DNA of 64,000 bases from Chryseobacterium endalhagicum (GCF_016745235.1 NZ_JAELVM010000003.1:62001-126000); one strand, 5' to 3'; counted from the stretch's first letter, positions 42,302-52,159 are shown. The notes: a model not told the origin generated them from the sequence alone. A program made the numbers and translations.

Positions 42302-43729
42302 TTAAAAAACATAAGTTGCCGCCGAATTTCCTGAAAGAATTACGGGAGCAGTCTTACCGTTATATTTGATATTAAAACTTTCTTCGGAACTGTTTCCGTT
42401 CTGAACAATCAATACTGTTTTCCCTGATGGGGTTTTAAATGCTACCGTAGACAGGCTTTCTGTCTGTGAGGAAGCAATTCGCTGTGAACCTGCAGGAACA
42501 AATCTGGAAGCATGTGCAATGATATAATAGGAAACATTTCTGGTAAAATTTTCACTGTCCGAAACTGTTATTGCTCCTTTACATTCCGTACATCCGCCAT
42601 CTGTATGCGGCTTGTACTGAGGATCATTCGCTACATTCCATTCCAAAGCAATTTTGCTCCAGTTTCTCATGGAACCAATGACTACGTTTTTAACGTGCCA
42701 GTTCAGATCTTCGTTAAAAGTACCTTTGGCTCCCGTCCACTGCTCGGTAAAATACAAATTTTTATCGGGAAATGCGTTGTGCACCGTGCTTAAAGCTGAA
42801 ATATCACCTTCATACAAATGGAATGCTGAACCGTCTATATATTGATAAGCTTCCGGATCTTTCAGAATATCAAGGGCATATTCAGGTTTATTGCAGTTAT
42901 GATCATAGACTACAATTTTTGTTTTAATTTGATGAGCTTTAAAAACAGGACCCAAATGGCCTTTGATAAAATCTCTCTGCTGTTCGGACAGCATCAGTAA
43001 ACTTGGGTTGTTTCCGGGATGAAGCGGTTCATTCTGAGGCGTGATGGCATCGATGGTAATTCCTTCTTTTTTCATGCCCAGAATGTATTTTGCAAAATAC
43101 TCAGCATAGACCTTATAAAACTCAGGTTTTAAGCTTCCTCCTTTTGATTTTCCGTTGTCTTTCATCCAAACCGGAGGCGACCATGGCGCAGCTATGATTT
43201 TAATTTCAGGATTGATCGTTAAAATCTCTTTTAACATTGCAATCAGATCTTTGTCTTTCGCAAGACTGAATTTTGAAAGCGCAGGATCTGTCTGTCCTTC
43301 CGGAAGATCATCATAGGAAAATACTTCACCGTCAAGATCGGAAGCTCCGATACTCAACCGCAGATAGCTGATGGAAATGGAGTTCTTATCATGTCCAAAA
43401 AGTTCGTTCAACAAAGCTTTTCTCCTGGCAGGTGAAAGACGGTTGATTACCTCAACACTGCCTCCCGTGAGCGTATAGCCAAAACCGTCAACATATTGAA
43501 ACTTTTGAGTGTCATCAATTTCAATATTCTGCCAGCTATTGGAATCTGTTGTAAATCTCACAGGCGTCTGAGGTTGTAATTTTATACTTTCATTGCCTTT
43601 CGTCAGCCAATATTGAACATGATTTCCATTATCAGTACCCACAGAGGCGCACGATAAAGGAAAAAGTACCACGCCGCAAAGCAGCGCGGTACCTTTAAAA
43701 AAGAAACTATATAAACTGTGAAACTTCAT
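42302..43729 (-). CDS. Glycoside hydrolase family 30 lipoprotein
   Basis: 475 aa. Lipobox FPLSC with C27 indicates an outer-membrane lipoprotein, probably on the surface. GH30 features: YVDGFGYTLTGGSVEVINRL, SYLRLSIGASDLD, APWSPPVWMKDNG, acid/base E234 in PQNEPLHPGN, nucleophile E329 in FTEQWTGAKG. Likely the surface endo-acting glucanase next to SusD; a role on beta-1,6 linkages is inferred. Stop-start spacing is 3 bp from susD, and it occupies the place of a SusE/SGBP gene, which this locus lacks. Confidence 0.92.
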   Translation of the reverse strand: MKFHSLYSFFFKGTALLCGVVLFPLSCASVGTDNGNHVQYWLTKGNESIKLQPQTPVRFTTDSNSWQNIEIDDTQKFQYVDGFGYTLTGGSVEVINRLSPARRKALLNELFGHDKNSISISYLRLSIGASDLDGEVFSYDDLPEGQTDPALSKFSLAKDKDLIAMLKEILTINPEIKIIAAPWSPPVWMKDNGKSKGGSLKPEFYKVYAEYFAKYILGMKKEGITIDAITPQNEPLHPGNNPSLLMLSEQQRDFIKGHLGPVFKAHQIKTKIVVYDHNCNKPEYALDILKDPEAYQYIDGSAFHLYEGDISALSTVHNAFPDKNLYFTEQWTGAKGTFNEDLNWHVKNVVIGSMRNWSKIALEWNVANDPQYKPHTDGGCTECKGAITVSDSENFTRNVSYYIIAHASRFVPAGSQRIASSQTESLSTVAFKTPSGKTVLIVQNGNSSEESFNIKYNGKTAPVILSGNSAATYVF

Positions 43730-43732
43730 AGG

Positions 43733-45292
43733 TTAATAGAAAGGATTTTGATGCATGGCTGTGTTCGGTAATTCATTGAACGGAATTGGTAAAATTTCGT
43801 TTTTACCGCTTGTAAATCCTTTGAAAGCAAGTTTCGCCGGTGCATCGCCCCATCTTACAAGGTCAAACCATCTGTGTCCTTCTCCGGCAAGCTCTCTCCT
43901 TCTTTCATCTTTAATAGCCTGTAGAGAAACAGGAACTGGAGTTAAGCCTACTCTTGCTCTTACAGCATCCAATAAAGCCTGCGCTCTTCCCCCGCTTCCT
44001 CCTAAAGCTTCTGCTTCCATCAGATAAGTGTCTGCCAGTCTTATGGCAACATAATTTTGTCTGAAATTCAGTTCTGCCGGTCCTGGAAGTGAGCTTTTTA
44101 AGTCATTGGTAGGTAAATATTTTTTTAAGAAATAACCGGTATCTGCATACGCGGGACTGTAAGTAATTTTACCGTCTGTCACCAATTGTTTTGCATTGAA
44201 AACAGTGACATCCAATCTTGGATCTCCCTGCATGAAATTGACCAGATCATTTGTAACCGTGTTAAATGCCCATCCTGAATAGACATCCGGTGCATTATTA
44301 TTCGGGACATTTGCTAAAGAATAAGAACGTGGTCCCACCATCACGTTGATTGAATTACCTTCGTCTTTCCCTTGTCCCCAAAAACCCCAATCAGAATTTC
44401 CTTTGTTGGTATGCATTACTTCCAGGATGGATTCTGTGGAAAATTTGTATGGATCTGCTGTTTCAGGGCCTACTTTAAACAGATCTGCATAGTTGGCTAC
44501 AAGCTTGTACCCATATTGGCTGGTTCCTCCGGGAGTACCGTTCACCTGAGCAAACTGCTCTGCTGCCTGTGGCATTTTTTTATCATAGAGATAAATTTTC
44601 CCCAGTATAGCTCTGGCTGTTCCCTGTGTAATTCTGCCTTTGTCATTACCGCTGGCCGTCATCATTAAATCCGGAATTGAAACAACAATATCATTTTCTA
44701 TCTGCTGATACACTTCAGCAGGTTTTGCCTGTGGTATATTCCAGTAATCCTCCCCAAACTGAATGGTTTTGAGAACCAGCGGAATATTGCCAAACATTCT
44801 TACCAATTCAAAATAGTACAGGGAGCGCAATACTCTGGCCTCGGCAATATATCTTTTTTTAATATCCTCACTCATGGTAGCGCCCGGAACTCTTTCGATT
44901 AAGAGGTTGGCCCGTGCAATCCCCTGATAATAATCTTTCCAGTAACTCGCAGGCATGGTATTGGGATTAATGGTAAAATTATTCATACCCTGAATTCCTG
45001 CTCCGTCATTGGAGTTTCCACCACCGGAAAAGAAATCATCAGATCCTGCATTAAAAAAAGTAACCGTATTCTCGAATCCTCCTGAATATTTTCTTAAAAG
45101 ATCATAGACGGAAACCAATGCACTGAAAGACTGCTGCTCATTCTGAAAATACAGATCAGTATTAAAAGAACCTGAATTCTTTACATCATCCAGATATGAA
45201 TCGCTACAGGAAATATTGCTGAAACTCATGCCTGTAAGAAATGTAATAGCCAGGCCTTTATATAAAAAATTCTTATTTTTCATTTTGTTCAT
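43733..45292 (-). CDS. RagB/SusD family glycan-binding lipoprotein
   Basis: 519 aa. Cell-surface lipoprotein that captures glycan and closes over the SusC channel. Lipobox in NISCSDSYLDD, then the tetratricopeptide-like SusD fold: SASVYDLLRKYSGG-like beginning, RYIAEARVLRSLYYFELVRMFGNIPLV, RITQGTARAILGKIYLY and the C-terminal RRRELAGEGHRWFDLVRWG motif. The stop codon lies 3 bp before the GH30 lipoprotein gene. The 5' neighbour susC ends 2 bp before its start, so the operon is tight. Confidence 0.96.
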   Translation of the reverse strand: MNKMKNKNFLYKGLAITFLTGMSFSNISCSDSYLDDVKNSGSFNTDLYFQNEQQSFSALVSVYDLLRKYSGGFENTVTFFNAGSDDFFSGGGNSNDGAGIQGMNNFTINPNTMPASYWKDYYQGIARANLLIERVPGATMSEDIKKRYIAEARVLRSLYYFELVRMFGNIPLVLKTIQFGEDYWNIPQAKPAEVYQQIENDIVVSIPDLMMTASGNDKGRITQGTARAILGKIYLYDKKMPQAAEQFAQVNGTPGGTSQYGYKLVANYADLFKVGPETADPYKFSTESILEVMHTNKGNSDWGFWGQGKDEGNSINVMVGPRSYSLANVPNNNAPDVYSGWAFNTVTNDLVNFMQGDPRLDVTVFNAKQLVTDGKITYSPAYADTGYFLKKYLPTNDLKSSLPGPAELNFRQNYVAIRLADTYLMEAEALGGSGGRAQALLDAVRARVGLTPVPVSLQAIKDERRRELAGEGHRWFDLVRWGDAPAKLAFKGFTSGKNEILPIPFNELPNTAMHQNPFY

Positions 45293-45294
45293 TA

Positions 45295-48213
45295 TTAAAA
45301 TTGGATATTAGCACCTAATAAAAATGTTCTGGCTTGCGGATAGTAAGCTCTGTCCACCCCTATGATATCTTGCTCGGAATTGTTTCTTCCTGCAATTTCC
45401 GGATCGTAGCCTGTATATTTTGTGAAAGTAAAGACATTTTCTCCGGTTACATACAGTCTTACCTTGCTCATTCCAAAACGGCTGGTAACATCCTGAGGAA
45501 GCGTATAGCCCAGCTGGATGATTTTCAAACGGACATAATCTCCTTTCTGAAGATAATAATTGGACATCCTGGAATAGTTGAGGTTCGTATCACTTCGGGT
45601 AATTCTCGGGTTATCATTGGTAGAACCTTCCCCTGTCCATCGGTCTAAGACTCTTGTCTGGTAATTGGCATCAAGCATGTCCAGTCTTCTCAGCCCCTGG
45701 AAAATCTTGTTTCCGGCCTGCCCCTGGGCAAACATCATAAAATCGAAATTCTTATAATTTAAATTGACGGTCAGTCCGAAAGTATATTTCGGAATAGAGC
45801 TTCCTAAATTTACTTTGTCATTGTCATCAATTTTACCGTCGCCGTTGTTATCCTGCCAGATAAAATCTCCCGGTTTCGCATTGGGCAATAGTTTGGTTCC
45901 ATTGGCATTCACATAGGAATCTACCTGTGCCTGATTCTGGAAAACACCTCCATATGTGAATCCGTAGAATGATCCGTAAGGCTGTCCTACTGCCACTCTG
46001 GATACCGCTCCCATCGTTTGGAAAGAAGCAAGGTTGAAATAATCTATATCATCTTCCAATCGTAAAACTTTGTTTTTAATAGTCGCAAAGTTCCCGTTTA
46101 CTGATATGGTGAAATCTTCCCAGTTCTTTTTGTACCCTAACTCAAGTTCCAAACCTGTGTTTTCCATATCCCCAACGTTTGCCCAGGGTAAATTAGGAAC
46201 CCCTACATAACCCGGGATATTCACCTGTCTCAGGATATCAGATGTTTTCTTTCTGTACCAGTCTGCTGTAAGCGTGAAGTTATTGAAAAGTTTTAAATCC
46301 GCAGCAATATTCAGCTGGCTGGTTTCTTCCCACTTCAGGTTCGGGTTTTCCAGTGTGCTTGGCGCATATCCAATGATGATATTATTTCCTGCAGTGGTAT
46401 AATTACTTCCGGAAACCATGAAACTTGCAAATCTGAAATTCTCCATTTCATCATTTCCTAAAACTCCGTAACCTCCTCTTAATTTCAAATTATTAATTAC
46501 TTTGTTTTCAGGCCAGAAATTTTCTTTATGAACATTCCATCCTAAAGACATCGCAGGAAAAGTTCCCCAGTGCTCTTTCGTGGCAAATTTTGAAGAACCG
46601 TCTCTACGAATGGTTCCGGTAAATAAATATTTATCTGCATAATCGTAAATGATCCTTCCAAAATAAGACGCTTTTCGGGTCTGAATTCCATCCCACCCGG
46701 TAGCTGTAATGTCGTCCTGAGGAATATTAAAGTTGAAAGAAGCATCCTGCCAGTTATCAACAGGAAGATTGGTATAGGTAAGACTTGCACCCCCGGAAAT
46801 ATTATACCGGTAAACACCTTGTCCTATCAATACACTTAAATTATGATCGCCGAATTTATTCTGATAGGTCAGCGTATTTTCCATGCTCCATTCGAATTTA
46901 TTTTCGTCTACCTTATTCAGGCTGTTAAAGCTTGTGTTGCTAAAATTGGGACTTAAATAATATTTCGGGGCAAAAGTACGGCTTCCCCAATACGATTTCT
47001 TACCGTTCAAACTTGTTTTGAAGGTAAAACTTTTAAGGAACTTAAGCTCAGCAAAAACATTTCCTACAAAGTCATCCGACCAGCTGTAATTTCCCTGCTG
47101 GATATGGCGGAAGGCTCTTGGATTGGTCATTTCCTGATTCACATAACGGGAAATTCCATACGGATTGCCATTTTCGTCACGAATAATATATGGGTTGGTA
47201 TAGCCGCTTGGATCCACCATAGACCAGTCTGTAACCACTACCGGAGTGGTAGGATCTAAATTAACCGCTGAAGCTAGCGGACCTCCGAATTCCTCGTTGG
47301 CACTGATTCCCTGGGATTTCGTATGGGTATAGGCAAAGGTTTGTCCTAAGGTTAGAAAATCTGTTACCTTATGGGTGGAGTTAAACCTTGCATTGATTCT
47401 TTTATAGTAAGAAATATCACTCATTACAATACCCGTCTGATCAAAATATCCAAATGATGTATAGTAGGTAGATTTTTCATTACCCCCAGTGATACTTACT
47501 TCATGAGAAGATTTTTCGCCCGTTCCGAAGATCGCATCCTGCCAGTTTGTCCCTCTTCCAAATGATTCCGGGTTGGCGTATCTGGGTGCTTGCCCGTCAT
47601 TGACAAAGCCTTCATTAATGATCTTTGCATATTGGGTGGCATCTAAAAGATCTAATTTTTTAGACGTGTTTGAAAAACCATAAAAACCGTTGTAAGAAAG
47701 GCTGAGTTTTCCTTTTTTCCCTTTTTTCGTAGTAACCAGAATAACTCCTTTTGCAGCAGAAACCCCATAGATTGCGGATGAGGCTCCATCCTTCAATACT
47801 TCCATGCTTTCTATATCAGACTGATTCAGCCATCCGATATTATCTACCACAATCCCATCTACTACCCATAAAGGGCTGTTGCTCCCTGCTCCAAAACTGG
47901 TAATTCCCCTTACCCTTACTGTGGCAGCAGCACCAGGCTGCCCGGAATTCGTCACTACAGAAACACCGGCTGCCCTTCCCTGCAATACCTGCTCAGGCTT
48001 ACCTGCCGGAATGTTTTCGATGTCGCTTGCTTTAATACTGGCAATAGCTCCGGTAACATTACTCTTTTTCTGGGTTCCGTAACCAATTACGATAACCTCG
48101 TCTATTTTATTCTCTTTGGGGATCGTGTCCTTGACGCTGGTCTGTGCACTGAAATTCGCTGTAAAATACAGCACCGCAACCAATCCCAGGCTTCTTGATA
48201 TTCTTTGATTCAT
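45295..48213 (-). CDS. SusC/RagA family TonB-linked outer membrane protein
   Basis: 972 aa. Active oligosaccharide importer. After the signal peptide comes a TonB box region (KIDEVIVIGYGTQKK), a plug domain with VRVRGITSFGAGSNSPLWVVDGIVV in outline and a 22-strand barrel ending ARTFLLGANIQF. The N-terminal CarboxypepD_reg-like domain common in SusC proteins is absent; the mature protein begins almost directly with the TonB box. It is the first gene of a six-gene minus-strand locus with a palindrome 20 bp upstream of its start. The substrate is predicted to be beta-glucan oligosaccharide from the neighbouring enzymes. Confidence 0.96.
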   Translation of the reverse strand: MNQRISRSLGLVAVLYFTANFSAQTSVKDTIPKENKIDEVIVIGYGTQKKSNVTGAIASIKASDIENIPAGKPEQVLQGRAAGVSVVTNSGQPGAAATVRVRGITSFGAGSNSPLWVVDGIVVDNIGWLNQSDIESMEVLKDGASSAIYGVSAAKGVILVTTKKGKKGKLSLSYNGFYGFSNTSKKLDLLDATQYAKIINEGFVNDGQAPRYANPESFGRGTNWQDAIFGTGEKSSHEVSITGGNEKSTYYTSFGYFDQTGIVMSDISYYKRINARFNSTHKVTDFLTLGQTFAYTHTKSQGISANEEFGGPLASAVNLDPTTPVVVTDWSMVDPSGYTNPYIIRDENGNPYGISRYVNQEMTNPRAFRHIQQGNYSWSDDFVGNVFAELKFLKSFTFKTSLNGKKSYWGSRTFAPKYYLSPNFSNTSFNSLNKVDENKFEWSMENTLTYQNKFGDHNLSVLIGQGVYRYNISGGASLTYTNLPVDNWQDASFNFNIPQDDITATGWDGIQTRKASYFGRIIYDYADKYLFTGTIRRDGSSKFATKEHWGTFPAMSLGWNVHKENFWPENKVINNLKLRGGYGVLGNDEMENFRFASFMVSGSNYTTAGNNIIIGYAPSTLENPNLKWEETSQLNIAADLKLFNNFTLTADWYRKKTSDILRQVNIPGYVGVPNLPWANVGDMENTGLELELGYKKNWEDFTISVNGNFATIKNKVLRLEDDIDYFNLASFQTMGAVSRVAVGQPYGSFYGFTYGGVFQNQAQVDSYVNANGTKLLPNAKPGDFIWQDNNGDGKIDDNDKVNLGSSIPKYTFGLTVNLNYKNFDFMMFAQGQAGNKIFQGLRRLDMLDANYQTRVLDRWTGEGSTNDNPRITRSDTNLNYSRMSNYYLQKGDYVRLKIIQLGYTLPQDVTSRFGMSKVRLYVTGENVFTFTKYTGYDPEIAGRNNSEQDIIGVDRAYYPQARTFLLGANIQF

Positions 48214-48232
48214 ATACAGTTAGTTTTTTAAT

Positions 48233-48245
48233 TCTCAAATTGAGA
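48233..48245. promoter_or_regulatory. Candidate operator upstream of susC
   Basis: TCTCAA-A-TTGAGA, 6-bp perfect arms around one base, 20 bp before the susC start codon. It could be recognised by the Nudix-type regulator encoded in the same locus. Confidence 0.4.
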
Positions 48246-48390
48246 CAATAAAAATATATTTTTTTTTAATTAATTAACATTGTATTCACAATTATTTTAA
48301 TTTTTCGTTTATTTTTGGGAGTTTAAAGCCCTAAATCTGCTTCATAATTCTTAAAAAAATTATAAAAAAACAATAAAAACAATCCCCAAA

Positions 48391-49578
48391 ATGACAGCCA
48401 AGCTTTCGAAGATCTCCCTTCCGTTAAAACTCACTTTCCTTATTTTCTCAATGGTCTTAAACTGCATGGGCATTGTCATCCTTCAGCTTTCGGAAGCAAA
48501 AATCACCTATGAAAAGTTAGGTTTTCTGGAATCTTTCAAAGATCTTCCGATCGCTTTTATATCACTTTTTGCTGTGAATTTTATAAGCAGAACCGGTACA
48601 AAAACAGCGTTGATTTCTGCTCTGGTTATTGTCGGGATCTGTTCGTGTCTTCTTCCTTTTGTAGAAGATTTCTGGTTTTATAAGGTTTGGTTTGCGATTA
48701 TCGGGACCTGCTTTGCGGTAGGCAAAATCTGTGTTTTTGGAATTATCCGGAATAATATCTCTGATGAAAAATCACTTGCCAAAATGATGAACAGTGTAGA
48801 AGCTTCATTTATGGTGGGAATTTTTGTGGTCAATACAGGTTTCGGATGGCTAATCTCAAGCCGTTATTCTGAATTCTGGAAATTCGGGTTCCTTTCCATT
48901 TCAGTACTTTGTGCCATAACTATTTATCTTTTTTCCAGGTTGAATATTTCGGAAGCGAAAAAAACAGAAAACAAAAGTCTTATTTCAGAATTGTCAGCAT
49001 TTACTGCCCCTGCAACGATCGCATTTCTGGCTGTCATTTTCTTTATTGTCTTTGTAGAACAGGGATTCAATTCATGGCTGCCTTCATTTTATAAAAACCA
49101 TCTGAATGTCAATTCATTTTTCGCCCTTCAGGCCACTTCTTTCCTGGCTCTTTTTTCCTACGCCGGAAGAACGGCCACGGCCAATATCATCCACAGATTT
49201 TCACTTTCAAAATATTATATTCTATGTATTTCATTAATTATAGCGCTGCTCCTGATTATTTTAGGAATTCAGTACTTTGATTCTGTAAATTCAAACCTGA
49301 TCCTGTTTTTATTTCCTGTGGTCGGTCTTTTTCTATCTCCGCTCTACCCTGTTATCAATTCAAAAATGATTGCGAAGATTGATAAGGAAAAAATTAACCT
49401 GTTTACATCCCTAATTGTGATTTTTTCATCTTTAGGCAGCTCTGTGAGTTCTATTATCATGGCTTTATTGTTCGGAAAACAGCTGTTAAACTACTATCCG
49501 CTGTACATATTACTCGCTGTTTCTGTGCTTTTTACAGTGAGTTTAATATATTTTAGGCTTGCAGGAAAGAAATTATAG
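48391..49578 (+). CDS. MFS transporter, predicted sugar permease
   Basis: 395 aa with twelve predicted transmembrane helices. The N-terminal half has MGIVILQLSEAKITYEKLGFLESFKD in outline and the second half FVEQGFNSWLPSFYKNHL and GLFLSPLYPVINSKM, patterns of the FHS/FucP-like sugar branch of the MFS. Divergent from susC across 177 bp and 23 bp ahead of the Nudix regulator gene. It is expected to import the monosaccharide or disaccharide released in the periplasm. Substrate identity is inferred from context. Confidence 0.88.
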   Translation: MTAKLSKISLPLKLTFLIFSMVLNCMGIVILQLSEAKITYEKLGFLESFKDLPIAFISLFAVNFISRTGTKTALISALVIVGICSCLLPFVEDFWFYKVWFAIIGTCFAVGKICVFGIIRNNISDEKSLAKMMNSVEASFMVGIFVVNTGFGWLISSRYSEFWKFGFLSISVLCAITIYLFSRLNISEAKKTENKSLISELSAFTAPATIAFLAVIFFIVFVEQGFNSWLPSFYKNHLNVNSFFALQATSFLALFSYAGRTATANIIHRFSLSKYYILCISLIIALLLIILGIQYFDSVNSNLILFLFPVVGLFLSPLYPVINSKMIAKIDKEKINLFTSLIVIFSSLGSSVSSIIMALLFGKQLLNYYPLYILLAVSVLFTVSLIYFRLAGKKL

Positions 49579-49601
49579 AAAATAATTTTATTTTTACTCC
49601 C

Positions 49602-50390
49602 ATGAAAATCAAGGACACCAAAAACAAAGAAACCCTTCAGGAACTTATTGATACAAAAGATTTTGTAGCACATGTATCTGTTGACTGTACCATATTTGGT
49701 TTTCACAATAATATTCTGAAGGTTCTTCTTTTAAAATACCATGATCTGGATTTGTGGTCTCTTCCGGGAGGTTTTGTTTTCAATGATGAAGACCTTCGTG
49801 AAGCCGCTGCCAGAGTTTTGTATGAGAGAACGCACCTGAAGGATCTTTTTTTAAAACAATTTCACACCTTCGGGAGAATAGACCGAACGGAGAATAATGT
49901 ACACCAGATCCTTCTGAATAATAAAGGCATTGAAGTTCCCAAAGACCACTGGATCTTTCAGAGATTCATTACCGTAGGGTACTGCAGCCTGATCGATTTT
50001 TCTATTGCCAATACCTTTCCTGATGCCTTCAATGAAAGCTGTGAATGGTTTGAAGTGAATAAATTACCCAAAATGGCATTTGATCACGACAGGGTTATAG
50101 AAACCGGCCTTGAATACCTGCGTATGAATATTAATACCGAGGTAGCCGCCAGCAATCTTCTTCCTGAAAAATTTACCATGAAAGATCTTCAGTCCTTATA
50201 TGAAACCATTTTAGGACAGAAATTCAGAAGAAATAATTTCCAGCGTAAAATTTTAAGCTTAAATATTCTGGACAGGCTGGAAAAGCTGTATGACGGTTCT
50301 GCCAACAAAGCTCCGTATCTGTACAAGTTCAAAAGCAAGGTCCACAATGCTGCCAATCAGTATCCTATCTCCAATGATGAGGAATCCTAA
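49602..50390 (+). CDS. Nudix-fold transcriptional regulator (NrtR/AraR-like)
   Basis: 262 aa. An N-terminal Nudix fold (about 25-165) is followed by a winged-helix domain (about 180-250, with MKDLQSLYETILGQKFRRNNFQRKIL in outline), as in NrtR and Bacteroides AraR-type sugar regulators. The Nudix box reads GGFVFNDEDLREAAARVLYERTHL in outline; the REUxEExGU core needed for hydrolysis is replaced by RVLYERTHL, so it is probably a sensor, not an enzyme. Likely regulator of the adjacent glucan locus and MFS gene; the ligand may be a sugar or sugar phosphate. Confidence 0.88.
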   Translation: MKIKDTKNKETLQELIDTKDFVAHVSVDCTIFGFHNNILKVLLLKYHDLDLWSLPGGFVFNDEDLREAAARVLYERTHLKDLFLKQFHTFGRIDRTENNVHQILLNNKGIEVPKDHWIFQRFITVGYCSLIDFSIANTFPDAFNESCEWFEVNKLPKMAFDHDRVIETGLEYLRMNINTEVAASNLLPEKFTMKDLQSLYETILGQKFRRNNFQRKILSLNILDRLEKLYDGSANKAPYLYKFKSKVHNAANQYPISNDEES

Positions 50391-50520
50391 CGCATTGTAT
50401 TTTCTTTTGAAACCTTGTAAATATTAATGTATCTCATTGAAAATCAAAGACCATAAAGATTTTCAAAAAAATTTTTCAAACCCCCTGAAAAGTCTTACTT
50501 TTAAACAAATCAAAAAAATC

Positions 50521-51699
50521 ATGTCATATTATCCTCTTACAAGCATTCCAGACTACTACGGAATTGATGCTTTACTTACTGAAGAACACAAACTTATCCG
50601 TCAATCGGTGAGAGATTGGGTGGAAAGTTTTGTAATGCCGCAGATTGATCAGGCCGCACAAAATCATACAGACATTCCTAACTTAATGAAGGAATTAGGG
50701 AAAATTGGAGCATTAGGTCCATATATTCCTGTTGAGTATGGCGGTTCAGGATTGGATCAGATTTCTTACGGTTTGATTATGCTGGAACTGGAAAGAGGAG
50801 ATTCTGCGGTGCGTTCTGCTGCTTCGGTACAGAGCTCGCTGGTGATGTTCCCGATCAATGAATTTGGTTCGGAGGAGCAGAAGAAAAAATATCTTCCTCA
50901 CCTTGCTTCAGGAGAAATGATTGGTTCTTTTGGATTAACGGAGCCTAACCACGGCTCAGATCCGGGTTCTATGGAAACGTATTTCAAAGATATGGGCGAC
51001 CATTATCTTCTGAACGGTGCCAAAATGTGGATCACAAATTCCCCGCTTTGCGATATTGCTGTAGTATGGGCTAAAAATGAAGAAGGAAAAGTACAGGGAC
51101 TGATCGTTGAAAGAGGAATGGAAGGCTTCACGACTCCTGAAACGCACAACAAATGGAGCTTAAGAGCTTCCAAAACCGGAGAATTGGTATTCAATGATGT
51201 AAAAGTTCCTAAAGAAAATTTACTTCCTGGTGTAACCGGATTGAAAGGGCCTTTATCTTGTCTGAATTCAGCGAGATACGGAATTTCATGGGGTGTAATC
51301 GGTGCAGCGATTGACTGCCACTGTACAGCCGTTCAGTATGCTAAAGAGAGAAAACAGTTCGGTAAGCCAATCGGTTCTTTCCAGCTTCAGCAGAAAAAAT
51401 TAGCCGAATTCTTAACGGAAATTACAAAGGCACAGTTATTATGTCTTCAGTTAGGAAATCTTAAAAACGCCCACAAAGCGACTCCTGCGCAGATCTCAAT
51501 GGCAAAGCGTAACAACGTGAAAATGGCTATTGACATCGCAAGAGAATCAAGACAGATCCTTGGAGGTATGGGAATCATGGGTGAATTCCCAATGATGAGA
51601 CACGCTGCCAACCTTGAATCTGTGATCACGTATGAGGGTACTCATGATGTACATTTACTGATCACCGGTTTGGATATTACAGGAATCAATGCTTTTTAA
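50521..51699 (+). CDS. Acyl-CoA dehydrogenase (glutaryl-CoA dehydrogenase-like)
   Basis: 392 aa. FAD-dependent alpha,beta-dehydrogenase fold: FGLTEPNHGSDPGSM (FAD/substrate signature), YLLNGAKMWITN, and RQILGGMGIMGEFPMMRHAANLESVITYEGTHDVH in outline, where the catalytic base is the glutamate of YEGTHD, as in glutaryl- and isovaleryl-CoA dehydrogenases. The N-terminus (YYPLTSIPDYYGIDALLTEEHKLIR) and the ending TGLDITGINAF are like the glutaryl-CoA type, pointing to lysine/tryptophan catabolism. The TTG at 50437 is rejected in favour of the ATG at 50521. No electron-transfer flavoprotein genes are nearby. Confidence 0.92.
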   Translation: MSYYPLTSIPDYYGIDALLTEEHKLIRQSVRDWVESFVMPQIDQAAQNHTDIPNLMKELGKIGALGPYIPVEYGGSGLDQISYGLIMLELERGDSAVRSAASVQSSLVMFPINEFGSEEQKKKYLPHLASGEMIGSFGLTEPNHGSDPGSMETYFKDMGDHYLLNGAKMWITNSPLCDIAVVWAKNEEGKVQGLIVERGMEGFTTPETHNKWSLRASKTGELVFNDVKVPKENLLPGVTGLKGPLSCLNSARYGISWGVIGAAIDCHCTAVQYAKERKQFGKPIGSFQLQQKKLAEFLTEITKAQLLCLQLGNLKNAHKATPAQISMAKRNNVKMAIDIARESRQILGGMGIMGEFPMMRHAANLESVITYEGTHDVHLLITGLDITGINAF

Positions 51700-51725
51700 G
51701 TAAAGCTGAAATATACAAAACAGGA

Positions 51726-51757
51726 GGCCGTCTCAAAAGTGAGGCGGTCATTTTTTT
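51726..51757 (+). terminator. Terminator of acyl-CoA dehydrogenase gene (GTCTCA family)
   Basis: GGCCGTCTCA/TGAGGCGGTC with 4-base loop, then a T-run. Confidence 0.75.
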
Positions 51758-51988
51758 GAATAATTTCAACGCATAGTTTCATGCTATATCTCCTGATTTC
51801 AAGCTAAGCAAAGAGGTGCGGCTGCACCACTGAATAAACGGACGTTTTATCCACACGCTTCATGGAATCAATTTCAATTGATTCTCTAATTTGCATTCCT
51901 GAAATATAAAGTATGATCTTCAAACTTTGCGTTTAATAAAATTACTCCTTTTGCCGGAAACCAGTCTTAAAGAATAAACAACAAAAAT

Positions 51989-52017
51989 AATCCCCGAAAC
52001 TTTTGGATTCGGGGATT
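51989..52017 (-). terminator. Orphan hairpin in 460-bp gap
   Basis: AATCCCCGAA/TTCGGGGATT, 9-base loop. A T-rich run follows on the minus strand, but no minus-strand gene ends here. The rest of the gap (51758-52159) shows only a few short palindromes. Confidence 0.5.
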
Positions 52018-52159
52018 GCTTCTTGAAAGTTTTTTTAGGCAGACTCTTTATTTTACTCACTTTGCCGGGAACTTATATTCAGTGAATAATTGTTGATGTA
52101 TTAATGTTTTAAATATTTTATTAAAAAATATTAATTTAAACACATTAAAAAATATTGAT

